A stretch of 64,000 nucleotides of DNA from the NCBI GenBank assembly GCA_039984715.1, contig JBDWUA010000021.1, forward strand, positions 22,323-86,322. Direction: 5' to 3'. The stretch comes from JABSSA01 sp039984715 (GTDB lineage Bacteria; Pseudomonadota; Alphaproteobacteria; Rhodobacterales; Rhodobacteraceae). The notes beneath the pieces were generated by a model. That model was not told where the DNA came from, did not search any database, and saw only the letters and a list, made by a program, of their open reading frames with translations. Position numbers and translations under genes: made by a program. This document shows positions 49,596 to 58,098 of the stretch, one piece after another (positions within the stretch are counted from its first letter, which is position 1; the number at the start of each line of letters is the position of its first letter).

Positions 49596-50669
49596 TTACC
49601 GAGACAAACCGCCATGCAAAGTCGGTGTGTCCAAAGCCGAGAACCCATAATGGCGCAACCAACGCAGGTCGCTGTCAAAGAATGCGCGCAAATCAGGAAT
49701 GCCGTATTTCAACATCGCAATTCGGTCGATCCCCATTCCAAAGGCGAACCCCTGGTAAACGTCCGGGTCAATACCTCCGGCTGCGATGACTTTGGGGTGC
49801 ACCATACCAGAGCCTAGAATCTCGAGCCAATCATCACCTTCGCCAACTTTCAGCTGACCTTGATCCCAAGAACAGCGAATATCGACTTCGGCCGACGGTT
49901 CCGTGAAAGGGAAATGTGATGCGCGGAAGCGCAGCTCGACATCATCGACTTCGAAATAGGCTTTTACAAATTCTTCCAGAACCCATTTCAAATTGGCCAT
50001 CGAGATATCCGTGTCCAAGGCCAAACCTTCGACTTGATGGAACATCGGTGTGTGTGTCTGGTCATAGTCTGCACGGTAAACGCCACCCGGACAGATAATG
50101 CGCAATGGCGCGCCCATCTTTTCCATCGACCGAATTTGAACCGGAGACGTGTGTGTTCGCAACACGTGCGGCGGGCGATTGTCCCCCTCTGCGCGGTGCA
50201 TATAGAACGTGTCCATCTCGGCGCGGGCCGGATGGTGTCCCGGAATGTTCAAGGCGTCAAAATTGTACCAATCCGTGTCAATCCGCGGCCCTTCTGCAAC
50301 CGAAAATCCCAACTCTGCAAAGATCGCGGTGACTTCTTCCGTAACCTGCGAGATCGGGTGTATCGTACCTTGGCCTCGGCTCCGAGAAGGCAAAGTAACG
50401 TCCAACCACTCGGATTTAAGACGTTCATCCAATGCCGCATCGGCCAAGCCAGCCTTCTTTGCGGACAAGGCGCTGTTTATTTCGTCTTTCAATGCGTTCA
50501 AGGCAGGCCCGGCGATTTGCCGTTCTTCTGGGGTCATTTTCCCCAGCTCGCGCATCTTCAAACTGATTTCGCCTTTTTTGCCTACGGCTTGCACACGCAG
50601 GTCTTCCAAAACGGCTTCATCACCCGCTTGGGAAATCAATCCAAGATACTTGTCGCGCAGATCTTCCAT
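49596..50669 (-). CDS. pheS: Phenylalanine--tRNA ligase alpha subunit
   Basis: The 357-residue catalytic alpha subunit, a class II synthetase. It has an N-terminal coiled coil (about residues 1-85), GRPIHP-type segment as GQGTIHPISQVTEEVTAIF, the motif 2 region HTSPVQIRSMEKMGAPLRII, FHQVEGLALD, and motif 3 FAFGMGIDRIAMLKYGI. It charges tRNA-Phe together with PheT. About 215 bases without a gene separate it from the esterase that precedes pheT. Confidence 0.98.
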   Translation of the reverse strand: MEDLRDKYLGLISQAGDEAVLEDLRVQAVGKKGEISLKMRELGKMTPEERQIAGPALNALKDEINSALSAKKAGLADAALDERLKSEWLDVTLPSRSRGQGTIHPISQVTEEVTAIFAELGFSVAEGPRIDTDWYNFDALNIPGHHPARAEMDTFYMHRAEGDNRPPHVLRTHTSPVQIRSMEKMGAPLRIICPGGVYRADYDQTHTPMFHQVEGLALDTDISMANLKWVLEEFVKAYFEVDDVELRFRASHFPFTEPSAEVDIRCSWDQGQLKVGEGDDWLEILGSGMVHPKVIAAGGIDPDVYQGFAFGMGIDRIAMLKYGIPDLRAFFDSDLRWLRHYGFSALDTPTLHGGLSR

Positions 50670-50796
50670 TGCCGGGCTCCTTTTCGACCCGGTCCTGCTA
50701 CCAAAATCAGTGAGGATTACAAGCGTGGCTTGACGGTAATCCGTTCAATGTCCAACAGATCCGCATAATCACGCATCAGAAAACACGCCGGACGGC

Positions 50797-51861
50797 CTAA
50801 AATGCACCCAACGCACGCGCCTCGCCTGCGGTGACGGTCTTGCGGGCCAAAGGCCACTGCCGCCCCTGACGGCGTAGTTCCGGGAAGATGCTCAAGATTT
50901 CTGTCGCGCTCGCTTTGTCCCAAGTGTCCCGCTCAAGATCAAGCGGCCGCAAGGTTTCGCTGGGCACGTCTTCTGCGAAAACGATCTGATGCGAGTCAAA
51001 CAGCAAATGCACGTATGTCACCCAAGGCACAGATATGCGGGCAACACCGTCAAATTGCAGGAACCCTGCCGCAGGCACCAATACTTCGGATTCACCAAAA
51101 CATTCGCGCGCAGGCCAACCCGTGACCAACAGACAATGCTGGGGCGAGAATAATAAAGGTTTTTGTGTGCCCAGAAACGTTTCGCTGAATCGAACAGGGG
51201 CAAATTCACCTTTGCCACGCACGCGACGTTTTCCGATCCAACGCAAAGGGCGCGGCCCGTCGTCCTGAGTGTGAACCATATCACCGGCCTGAAGAGTTTC
51301 GACAGATTGCAAACCTTTGGTCGTTTGAATTTGTGTGCCTTCGGTAAAGCATGCAAAACCGGTCGTCATTGGGCCAATTTGCGCACGTTCCAAGCGTTTT
51401 GCATGACCATTTGGCCAACGCAAAGTTTCATTGTTTGGCGACGGGTGACGTCGGATTGGCACGTATTGGGCATTATGTCCTGACGCCGCGCCATTTCTCG
51501 CAAAGTACTCTCCCGGTTTTTGACCCAACCGATAAAAGTCCAATACTTTTCCATTCGTCTTCGACGTTAACGCCAGAGCGCGATACATATCTGGTTCGCT
51601 CAAAGGATCGGACACGTCTTTGATCGGCAACACATCCGATGACAACGTATACACGCAATCACCTGTTTCTGGATCGATAATCGAGCTTACCCGAGGATGG
51701 TTCAACCCAACCTCAAGCGCGACTGATCCACACTTTTTGTAGAACGAAACAACGTAATCACGTGCCGCCTCTTCATGATGCAACAAGACATCAACAAAGG
51801 TCGCCATGCCGCAATGGCTGGCGTAATTTTGCGAGTGATGAATTTCTACTATGTGCGCCAT
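50797..51861 (-). CDS. Hint-domain protein (354 aa)
   Basis: The C-terminal half is a Hint (hedgehog/intein-type) domain: CFTEGTQIQTTKGLQSVETL (nucleophilic Cys at the start), AGDMVHTQDDGPRPLRWIGK, SPQHCLLVTG (conserved His) and a late VTYVHLLFDSHQIVFAEDV. The N-terminal ~165 residues (MAHIVEIHHSQNYASHCGMA) are not recognised and show no signal peptide. Such Rhodobacteraceae proteins often carry RTX repeats, but none is visible here. Start at 51861; the upstream extension looks non-coding. Autoproteolysis at the Cys is possible, though no C-extein follows. Confidence 0.88.
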   Translation of the reverse strand: MAHIVEIHHSQNYASHCGMATFVDVLLHHEEAARDYVVSFYKKCGSVALEVGLNHPRVSSIIDPETGDCVYTLSSDVLPIKDVSDPLSEPDMYRALALTSKTNGKVLDFYRLGQKPGEYFARNGAASGHNAQYVPIRRHPSPNNETLRWPNGHAKRLERAQIGPMTTGFACFTEGTQIQTTKGLQSVETLQAGDMVHTQDDGPRPLRWIGKRRVRGKGEFAPVRFSETFLGTQKPLLFSPQHCLLVTGWPARECFGESEVLVPAAGFLQFDGVARISVPWVTYVHLLFDSHQIVFAEDVPSETLRPLDLERDTWDKASATEILSIFPELRRQGRQWPLARKTVTAGEARALGAF

Positions 51862-52101
51862 CGTCGCCCAATCTGATTTGCGTTCAACGTAGCTGGACGT
51901 TGTGGCCCAAATTTGCAGAGAATTTGTCAAAATTAGATTAAATAAATCACCAATCTGTCCGCGGGCGGCGCATAGTCGGCACTCGAACTTATTATTTCCA
52001 CAAATCACGCGAGGGCATCTGGCATTCGACGACTTTCGGATGCCATGGACAAACTGGCGTCGCACAGTCACTCTAACCGTTCACCCTAAACGGAGCGTGG
52101 C

Positions 52102-53208
52102 ATGACGACGGCTTTTTTCTTCGATGAGCGCACAATGTGGCATGCGGGCGGTAACTATGCCTTTACCTTACCAATCGGTGGGCTGGTGCAACCGCTCGCG
52201 GCAGGTGGATTGCCGGAAAATCCTGAAACGAAGCGACGCCTGAAAAATTTGATGGAAGTCACGGGCCTGATGGGTGAACTAGATGTTCGCTCAGCAGCAG
52301 AAGCCACAAGATCGGACCTTTTGCGAGTTCACCCTGCGACGTATCTTGATGAATTCAAACGTCTAAGCGACGCAGGTGGCGGCGAATTGGGGCGCAGAAC
52401 GCCTTTTGCACAAGGTGGTTACGAAATTGCGGCTTTGTCTGCTGGTTTGACTATCGACGCGGTTCAATCCGTCATGACAGGTGACGTGTCGAACGCATAT
52501 GCGCTGTCGCGTCCCCCCGGTCACCATTGCTTGCCAGATTTTCCAAATGGGTTTTGCCTTCTTGCCAACATAGCGCTGGCCATTGAAGCTGCTAAAGCAA
52601 AGAATTTAGTTCAAAAAGTCGCCGTTTTGGATTGGGATGTGCATCACGGGAATGGAACCGAAGCGATCTTTTATGATCGTGACGATGTGCTGACCATTTC
52701 GTTCCACCAAGAGGGAAATTATCCACTGGATACTGGGGACATTGCGGATCGAGGTCGTGGCGCAGGTGAAGGGTTGAATATTAACCTACCTTTGCCAGCA
52801 GGCGCAGGCCATACAGCCTATTTACACGCAATGGACCGCATCGCGTTGCCCGCAATCGAAGCGTTTCAGCCGGATCTGATCATTGTGGCTTGCGGATACG
52901 ACGCAAGCGCGATTGACCCATTGGCGCGTATGCTGGCGACCGCTGATACGTTCCGCCAGATGACGGAAAAAACCAAAAGTTTGGCGGAACGCGTATGTGA
53001 CGGAAAACTGGTTTTGGCCCATGAAGGCGGATATTCAGAGGCGTATGTTCCGTTTTGTGGACACGCAACGATCGAGGCCTTGTCAGAAAGCACGACACGC
53101 GCCCCGGACCCTTTTGCAGAAAGCTTTGCCATCCGCCAGCCGGGACCAAGGTTTGATGCATTTCTAAGAGGCGAAATCGACCGCATGGCCAAAGAATTCG
53201 GTCTTTAG
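52102..53208 (+). CDS. Histone deacetylase family protein
   Basis: The 368-residue product carries the deacetylase core: LSRPPGHHCLPDFPNGFCLL (paired catalytic His), KVAVLDWDVHHGNGTEAIFY (zinc Asp/His), VLTISFHQ, and IIVACGYDASAIDPLARM (zinc Asp). It begins FFFDERTMWHAGG, as in acetoin-utilisation/acetylpolyamine amidohydrolase (AphA/class II) relatives. It removes acetyl groups from polyamines or lysines in the cytoplasm; which is not decided by sequence. A nitroreductase gene follows after 61 bases. Confidence 0.92.
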   Translation: MTTAFFFDERTMWHAGGNYAFTLPIGGLVQPLAAGGLPENPETKRRLKNLMEVTGLMGELDVRSAAEATRSDLLRVHPATYLDEFKRLSDAGGGELGRRTPFAQGGYEIAALSAGLTIDAVQSVMTGDVSNAYALSRPPGHHCLPDFPNGFCLLANIALAIEAAKAKNLVQKVAVLDWDVHHGNGTEAIFYDRDDVLTISFHQEGNYPLDTGDIADRGRGAGEGLNINLPLPAGAGHTAYLHAMDRIALPAIEAFQPDLIIVACGYDASAIDPLARMLATADTFRQMTEKTKSLAERVCDGKLVLAHEGGYSEAYVPFCGHATIEALSESTTRAPDPFAESFAIRQPGPRFDAFLRGEIDRMAKEFGL

Positions 53209-53269
53209 CCCTTGAATTCTCATCACACTTAACCGACATCACACGCATATGTGAAAGGTCATAACATTC

Positions 53270-53848
53270 ATGCCTGCTTCCAACCCAGCCACTTTGGAAT
53301 TTTTGTTGTCTCGACGCTCGCGCCCCGCGAAGACGCTTCAGACACCTATTCCGGGTGCCGACGACATCCGCACGATCCTGACGGCTGCTGCGCGCACACC
53401 TGACCATGGAAAACTTGAACCTTGGCGGTTTATCGTGCTGCAACGCCCCGCATTGTTGCGTTTGGGCGATTTGGTTGCCGCACGCGGTGAAGCCCTTGGG
53501 CTGGATGCCGACCAGATCGAAAAAGCAAAGACATCTTACAAAACCGCGCATCTTGCGATTGCGGTGATCGAAGTCCCGAAACCATCCGAGAAAATTCCAG
53601 CATTGGAACAGACATATTCGGCCGGAGCCGTTTGTCTGGCATTGCTGAATGCCGCCCTAGCAAGTGGATGGGGGGCGAATTGGTTGTCAGGCTGGGCCAG
53701 CCATGATCGAATTTTCATGTCCCAAGGTCTTGGTCTGAAGGATAACGAACGGATTGCCGGGATCATTCATCTTGGCACTGAAACGTCAGCCCCGCCAGAA
53801 CGCCCACGCCCTGATCTAGATGCCATTACAACATGGGTTTCTGAATGA
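53270..53848 (+). CDS. Nitroreductase family protein
   Basis: A 192-residue FMN-dependent reductase of the YdjA/NfnB type: SRRSRPAK at the N terminus (FMN phosphate contacts), RTPDHGKLEPWRFIVLQRPA, SAGAVCLALLNAALASGWGA and IAGIIHLGTE. YdjA is a small-subfamily member with broad nitro substrates. Its stop overlaps the next start in an ATGA, so it is translationally coupled to the CysZ/EI24-like gene. Confidence 0.9.
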   Translation: MPASNPATLEFLLSRRSRPAKTLQTPIPGADDIRTILTAAARTPDHGKLEPWRFIVLQRPALLRLGDLVAARGEALGLDADQIEKAKTSYKTAHLAIAVIEVPKPSEKIPALEQTYSAGAVCLALLNAALASGWGANWLSGWASHDRIFMSQGLGLKDNERIAGIIHLGTETSAPPERPRPDLDAITTWVSE

Positions 53849-54546
53849 TAATTCAATGCTTCTTTAAGGCCTTAGGCCAAATCGGAGATCGTCGTTTCAA
53901 CAAAGTGCTGTTTTTAGGCATCGCTTTAACGATAGCGCTTTTGATTGGTGCGACAGCCGGTCTGGTGGCATTTGCAGACTGGATAGTTGGGGATTCGACG
54001 GACGTGCCCGTCATTGGGGAAATCACATGGTTAGATGATATCCTAAGCTGGGGCAGCGTCATATTAATGTTCGTATTGTCCATATTCCTAATGGTCCCCG
54101 TCGCGTCCGCTATAACATCCCTATTTCTGGACGAAGTTGCGCAGGCCGTTGAAGACAAACACTATCCAGACCTGCCCGCTGTCGCACCTGTTCCATTTGG
54201 CGACGCCCTCCGGGACACGTTGAATTTTCTTGGTGTTCTTATCGGCGCAAATGTACTTGCTATTGCATTATACCTGATATTTTCGCCGCTCACCCCGTTC
54301 ATTTTCTGGGGCTTGAATGGGTTTTTGTTGGGCCGAGAATATTTCACACTGGCCGCAATGCGACGCGTCGGTCGCAAAGGGGCGCATGAGTTGCGCAAAC
54401 AAAACACAGGCACGATTTGGTTCGCAGGCACGCTGATGGCGATTCCACTTTCGATCCCGTTGGTAAATCTGATTATCCCTATTTTAGGGGCAGCCACGTT
54501 TACCCATATTTTTCATGCCGTTTATAACGGGTCACGCTCTAGCTGA
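53845..54546 (+). CDS. EI24/CysZ-like membrane protein
   Basis: The 233-residue product has about four long hydrophobic segments (FLGIALTIALLIGATAGLVA, SVILMFVLSIFLMVPVASAI, FLGVLIGANVLAIALYLIFS and the C-terminal GTLMAIPLSIPLVNLIIPIL), and the NGFLLGREYFTLAAMRRVGR loop that is typical of the EI24 (DUF540) family. E. coli CysZ of this fold imports sulfate; most alphaproteobacterial members are uncharacterised. It overlaps the upstream nitroreductase stop, and the 3' ends of this gene and the convergent DUF1467 gene overlap by 25 bases. Confidence 0.88.
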   Translation: MIIQCFFKALGQIGDRRFNKVLFLGIALTIALLIGATAGLVAFADWIVGDSTDVPVIGEITWLDDILSWGSVILMFVLSIFLMVPVASAITSLFLDEVAQAVEDKHYPDLPAVAPVPFGDALRDTLNFLGVLIGANVLAIALYLIFSPLTPFIFWGLNGFLLGREYFTLAAMRRVGRKGAHELRKQNTGTIWFAGTLMAIPLSIPLVNLIIPILGAATFTHIFHAVYNGSRSS

Positions 54547-54797
54547 AGGAATGGCAGCTCGCTCACCGTTACGACTTCGGAAATGATGATCCCGGCGATG
54601 ACGACCCAAAGAACAAATGCAATTCCTGTGGCGATCCAAGCCTTGCGTTTAAGGTAATGCACTTGCGGCGCACCAGCATGCGTGCCCGGTTCTACATTGC
54701 CCAAATCGCCTTGAGTTTTCACCCGGATGGGCAACAACACAAAAAAGGTCATCCACCAAATTACTGCATATAAAACGATGCCCGAAGTAATACCCAT
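54522..54797 (-). CDS. DUF1467 family membrane protein
   Basis: A 91-residue protein with two transmembrane helices (SGIVLYAVIWWMTFFVLLPI and WIATGIAFVLWVVIAGIIIS) and the VKTQGDLGNVEPGTHAGAP linker that marks DUF1467. Its ATG overlaps the TGA of the methylmalonyl-CoA epimerase gene (TGATG), so the two are coupled, as commonly seen in alphaproteobacteria. Function unknown. Confidence 0.93.
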   Translation of the reverse strand: MGITSGIVLYAVIWWMTFFVLLPIRVKTQGDLGNVEPGTHAGAPQVHYLKRKAWIATGIAFVLWVVIAGIIISEVVTVSELPFLQLERDPL

Positions 54798-55201
54798 CAG
54801 ACTTGCTCAAGCTCAATGAGACATCCGTTAAAGTCTTTTGGATGTAAGAACAGAACCGGTTTTCCATGTGCTCCGATCTTGGGCTCGCCCGTGCCCAAAA
54901 TCCGTGCACCAGTGGTCACCAGATGATCACGCGACGCCAAGATATCGTCTACTTCGTAACAGATGTGATGAATGCCGCCTGCTGGGTTTTTCTCAAGAAA
55001 ACCGTTGATCGGGCTGTTTTCACCCAAAGGGTACAACAATTCGATTTTGGTGTTTGGAAGCTCGATGAAAACAACCGTCACACCGTGATTCGGCTCGTCT
55101 TGCGGATCGCCCACTTTGGCGCCGAGTGCGGACCGATATTGGGTCATTGCGGCTTCAAGGTCTGGCACCGCGATTGCCACATGGTTCAAACGTCCGATCA
55201 T
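54797..55201 (-). CDS. mce: Methylmalonyl-CoA epimerase
   Basis: A 134-residue VOC-fold enzyme: LNHVAIAVPDLEAAMTQYRS (first metal His), DEPNHGVTVVFIELPNTKIE, GIHHICYEVDDI (His) and FLHPKDFNGCLIELEQV (final Glu). It interconverts the R and S forms of methylmalonyl-CoA in propionyl-CoA catabolism. GAGGAGA precedes the ATG at 55201. The mutase and propionyl-CoA carboxylase genes are not in the window. Confidence 0.95.
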   Translation of the reverse strand: MIGRLNHVAIAVPDLEAAMTQYRSALGAKVGDPQDEPNHGVTVVFIELPNTKIELLYPLGENSPINGFLEKNPAGGIHHICYEVDDILASRDHLVTTGARILGTGEPKIGAHGKPVLFLHPKDFNGCLIELEQV

Positions 55202-55334
55202 GCTTATCTCCTCATTGGGGGCGAACACCTTATCGACAAGGGTAGGTCATCTTGCAACGTGCTCAAGTGTCACGTTAACCGCCCGTTAGCTAAGGCTGCA
55301 TAGCATCCGAGTCGCGCCACTTTAGGAGAGACCA

Positions 55335-56060
55335 ATGGACAGCAAAGAAGACGATATCTTCACGCCAAGCTTTCCCGCGCCAACTGCGTTGCGGCCCCTT
55401 TTGGGCCTAACTGTTTTGGTGATCGAAGACAGCCGTTATGCCTGCGAAGCGATGCGTTTGCTTTGCCTGCGCAGCGGGGCCCGCATTCGACGCGCGGATA
55501 GCATTCGCGCGGCAAAGCGGCATTTGAAAGTCTATCGGCCAAGTGTCGCGATCATTGATTTGGGGTTACCGGACGGCGACGGATCAGAATTGATTGCCGA
55601 GCTTTCGGCAGGCACGCCACGCCCCGAAGTTCTGCTTGGATTATCTGGTGATCCGGAACGACAAACTGAAGCCATGAATGCAGGGGCGGATGGGTTCCTT
55701 GCCAAGCCTCTGGCAAGCCTTTCGGGCTTTCAGGAAGCTATATTGGCACATTTGCCGGACGACCGACGCCCAAGGGGTCCTCGATTGACACCGAATGACA
55801 CGATCACTCCTGATCCGATCGCCTATCGGGACGACATGGCCCACGTGGCCGACGTGTTAGAGGGTCACGAAGACGACAAAGTTGTGGATTACGTCGCTCA
55901 ATTCCTCAGTGGTGTCGCGCGAAGTGCCCATGACGACGCGCTGGCATCTGCGGCAGAAAAACTGGCCTTGAAACGCGCGCAAGGATCGGCGGCTTCAAAT
56001 GAGCTCGCTTTCTTGACCGGACTGGTTCAAGCCCGATTGTCGGAAAAAATTGCGATCTGA
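55335..56060 (+). CDS. Response regulator, receiver domain with unassigned C-terminal region
   Basis: Residues ~25-140 form a CheY-like receiver: LTVLVIEDSRYA (acidic pocket ED), AIIDLGLPDGDG (phospho-acceptor Asp about residue 76), LGLSGD (switch Ser) and GFLAKPL (Lys). The ~100-residue C-terminal part is helical (VVDYVAQFLSGVARSAHDDA) and matches no output domain I know; an HPt-like bundle is possible but no clear phospho-His context is seen. No sensor kinase is adjacent, so it is an orphan regulator. It shares a palindrome at its stop with the convergent GNAT gene. Confidence 0.85.
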   Translation: MDSKEDDIFTPSFPAPTALRPLLGLTVLVIEDSRYACEAMRLLCLRSGARIRRADSIRAAKRHLKVYRPSVAIIDLGLPDGDGSELIAELSAGTPRPEVLLGLSGDPERQTEAMNAGADGFLAKPLASLSGFQEAILAHLPDDRRPRGPRLTPNDTITPDPIAYRDDMAHVADVLEGHEDDKVVDYVAQFLSGVARSAHDDALASAAEKLALKRAQGSAASNELAFLTGLVQARLSEKIAI

Positions 56061-56077
56061 CATTTCTCAGTCAGATC
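56054..56077. terminator. Hairpin between convergent response regulator and GNAT genes
   Basis: GATCTGAC (56054-56061) pairs perfectly with GTCAGATC (56070-56077). It contains the stop codons of both genes and lacks a T-run, so it may be only a weak bidirectional terminator. Confidence 0.4.
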
Positions 56078-56802
56078 TCTAGGTCGGGATCTGTCGCCAC
56101 CAGAATCGGTTGCGTCAGGTCAGACAAACTGGTGATCTGTTGGCCTGCGCCGTCAAAATTTTTCGGATCTAGCCAGCGTGAAAACGCTTGCCGCAAAGAA
56201 GGCCATTCCCCATCTATCGCGGCGAACCATGCCGTATCCCGATTACGTCCTTTCACAATCGTTGCCTGACGAAAAATGCCTTCATAACTCAACCCAAGCC
56301 TTTGCGCGGCTTTTTTGGATGGGACATTAAGCGCGTCGCATTTCCATTCAAACCGTCGATATCCAGACTCGAACGCATATTTCATCGTTAGGAAAATCGC
56401 CTCGGTCGCGGCACGCGTTTTCTGTAATGCCGGACTGAACGTAATAAAGCCCACTTCGATCGAACCGGACTGCGGATTTATTCGCAAAAGACTTAGGGTG
56501 CCTTCGTACTCTTGAGTGTCTTTGTTCCAGACAGCAAAGAACTGTGGATCAACACTGTTTTCAGCGGTTTCGACCCAGTTGCGATAGTTTGAACAGGCTT
56601 CAAAAGGTCCAACTGGCAGATAGGTCCACACGGCGTCGTGGCCAGCGTATTTCTGAAACAATGGTGTTGCGTGTGTGTCCGCCACCAAAGGATCCAATCG
56701 GACAAACTGCCCATCCAAAACAAGGTGCTTTTCTGGGGCAGTCGGCGCAGACCAATCCGGTAGATCGAAACCTATTGCAGGTGCTGAATTGTCATTTTTC
56801 AT
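56071..56802 (-). CDS. GNAT family N-acetyltransferase (RimJ/RimL-like)
   Basis: A 243-residue acetyltransferase of the larger COG1670-like group. It has VRLDPLVADTHATPLFQKYA at the start, GTLSLLRINPQSGSIEVGFI (beta4-beta5), LQKTRAATEAIFLTMKYAFE (the acetyl-CoA loop with helix 3), RRFEWKCDALNVPSKKAAQR and LGLSYEGIFRQ. This pattern acetylates N termini of proteins, amino acids or small amines. The usual Q/R-G-x-G-A loop is replaced by KTRAAT. The gene is monocistronic. Confidence 0.9.
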   Translation of the reverse strand: MKNDNSAPAIGFDLPDWSAPTAPEKHLVLDGQFVRLDPLVADTHATPLFQKYAGHDAVWTYLPVGPFEACSNYRNWVETAENSVDPQFFAVWNKDTQEYEGTLSLLRINPQSGSIEVGFITFSPALQKTRAATEAIFLTMKYAFESGYRRFEWKCDALNVPSKKAAQRLGLSYEGIFRQATIVKGRNRDTAWFAAIDGEWPSLRQAFSRWLDPKNFDGAGQQITSLSDLTQPILVATDPDLEI

Positions 56803-56879
56803 ATCATGACGTTAGCCAATTGTCTGAGGGGCGTGAACAAGGAATGCGTGGATTCCCAACAAACCTAGCGATCTCACTT

Positions 56880-58088
56880 TTACAAAATCAAACCCGGATC
56901 GCGCCCCATCTCTAATCCGGGAAATACAGTACCTTCCAGAACGCTTTGGTCCAACCCAAAAAGTCCTCGCATCAACCAGGCAAGGTTCGCCCGTATGTCG
57001 CGCGTGGGCAACAAATCCCGCCCGTCATACAGATCACTCTCAGCCAGACCGGGCCAATCGCCGTGCACACGCCCACCTCGCACAGCGCCACCGGCCATGA
57101 TCATCAACCCACCTGTTCCGTGATCTGTCCCTGTCGTCCCATTTTCCCGCACGGTCCGCCCAAACTCCGTCAACGCAACAATCGTTGTTTTTTGCCATAC
57201 AGAGTCACGCGTTTGAGATTTAAGGGTCAAAATTGTATCGCTGAGACGGGCCAATGCGCGGGGCAATTCTCGGGCCTGCCCCCTATGTGTGTCCCAGCCG
57301 TTCAACGAAAACGCTGCGATCCGCGCCTGTTTAGACAATTGTTTTGCCGCAAATTCGGCAATGGAAATATGCGCCCCGCCCTTTTGCTGTGCGGCCGCCT
57401 TACGAATGTCCTGCAATGTTGCCGATTGCTGGTCTTTGTCTTCCACAAGACCTTGTGCTTCGGCCAATGCGGCATGAATCTCAGGATCGCTTTCTGTGAT
57501 AAGTTCAAGCAACCGTTCCGCTTGCGAACTTAAACCCAGTTGAGTTTGCGGGAACCAATTGGCCACTGGCGCTGATCCATCCAAAAGCTTTAAATCCCCT
57601 CGTCCAATTGCGAACGCTGTATGCGCATCGAACTTTGGATAGACCTGAAGCAATCTGTTTAACCAACCATCACGCGCGCCTTCCCCTAACGTGGTTGTGC
57701 CTGCTTCCAACAAATCCTGACCGTCAAAATGCGATCGTTTATCCCGGTATGGCGTCGAAACAGCGTGTACAAACCCAAGGTCACCCGCGGTCCAAAGAGG
57801 CATCAGCGGGTTAAAACTTGGATGCAGCGCGAAATATCCGTCCAAGTCCGACGCCCCAGAGGATGGCCCGACCTTCAACGTTGGGCGCGATTGCCCCAAC
57901 ACCGGATCACCGTAAGGCTGCACAACATCAAGACCGTCCATGCCGCCGCGCAAAATAATGACCACCAACCTGTTTGCGCCGGGCATCGCTGCAAAGCTGA
58001 CCGGCGTGACAAGTGGACTGGCGGCCAATGAACACCCGACAGCCCCGGTTCGCATCAGAAATGATCGACGTGATATTGAAGTGCTCAT
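56880..58088 (-). CDS. DUF1501 domain-containing protein, Tat-exported
   Basis: The 402-residue product starts with a twin-arginine signal (SRRSFLMRTGAVGCSLA) and continues with the sulfatase-like DUF1501 fold: VVIILRGGMDGLDVVQPYGD, FALHPSFNPLMPLW, SHFDGQDLLEAG, GWDTHRGQ and TEFGRTVRENGTTGTDHGTG. The pattern belongs to the alkaline-phosphatase superfamily, and no precise reaction is known. It follows the DUF1800 gene after ten bases on the same strand; these two occur together in many bacteria and probably act jointly in the periplasm. Confidence 0.93.
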   Translation of the reverse strand: MSTSISRRSFLMRTGAVGCSLAASPLVTPVSFAAMPGANRLVVIILRGGMDGLDVVQPYGDPVLGQSRPTLKVGPSSGASDLDGYFALHPSFNPLMPLWTAGDLGFVHAVSTPYRDKRSHFDGQDLLEAGTTTLGEGARDGWLNRLLQVYPKFDAHTAFAIGRGDLKLLDGSAPVANWFPQTQLGLSSQAERLLELITESDPEIHAALAEAQGLVEDKDQQSATLQDIRKAAAQQKGGAHISIAEFAAKQLSKQARIAAFSLNGWDTHRGQARELPRALARLSDTILTLKSQTRDSVWQKTTIVALTEFGRTVRENGTTGTDHGTGGLMIMAGGAVRGGRVHGDWPGLAESDLYDGRDLLPTRDIRANLAWLMRGLFGLDQSVLEGTVFPGLEMGRDPGLIL

Positions 58089-58098
58089 ACGATCATCC

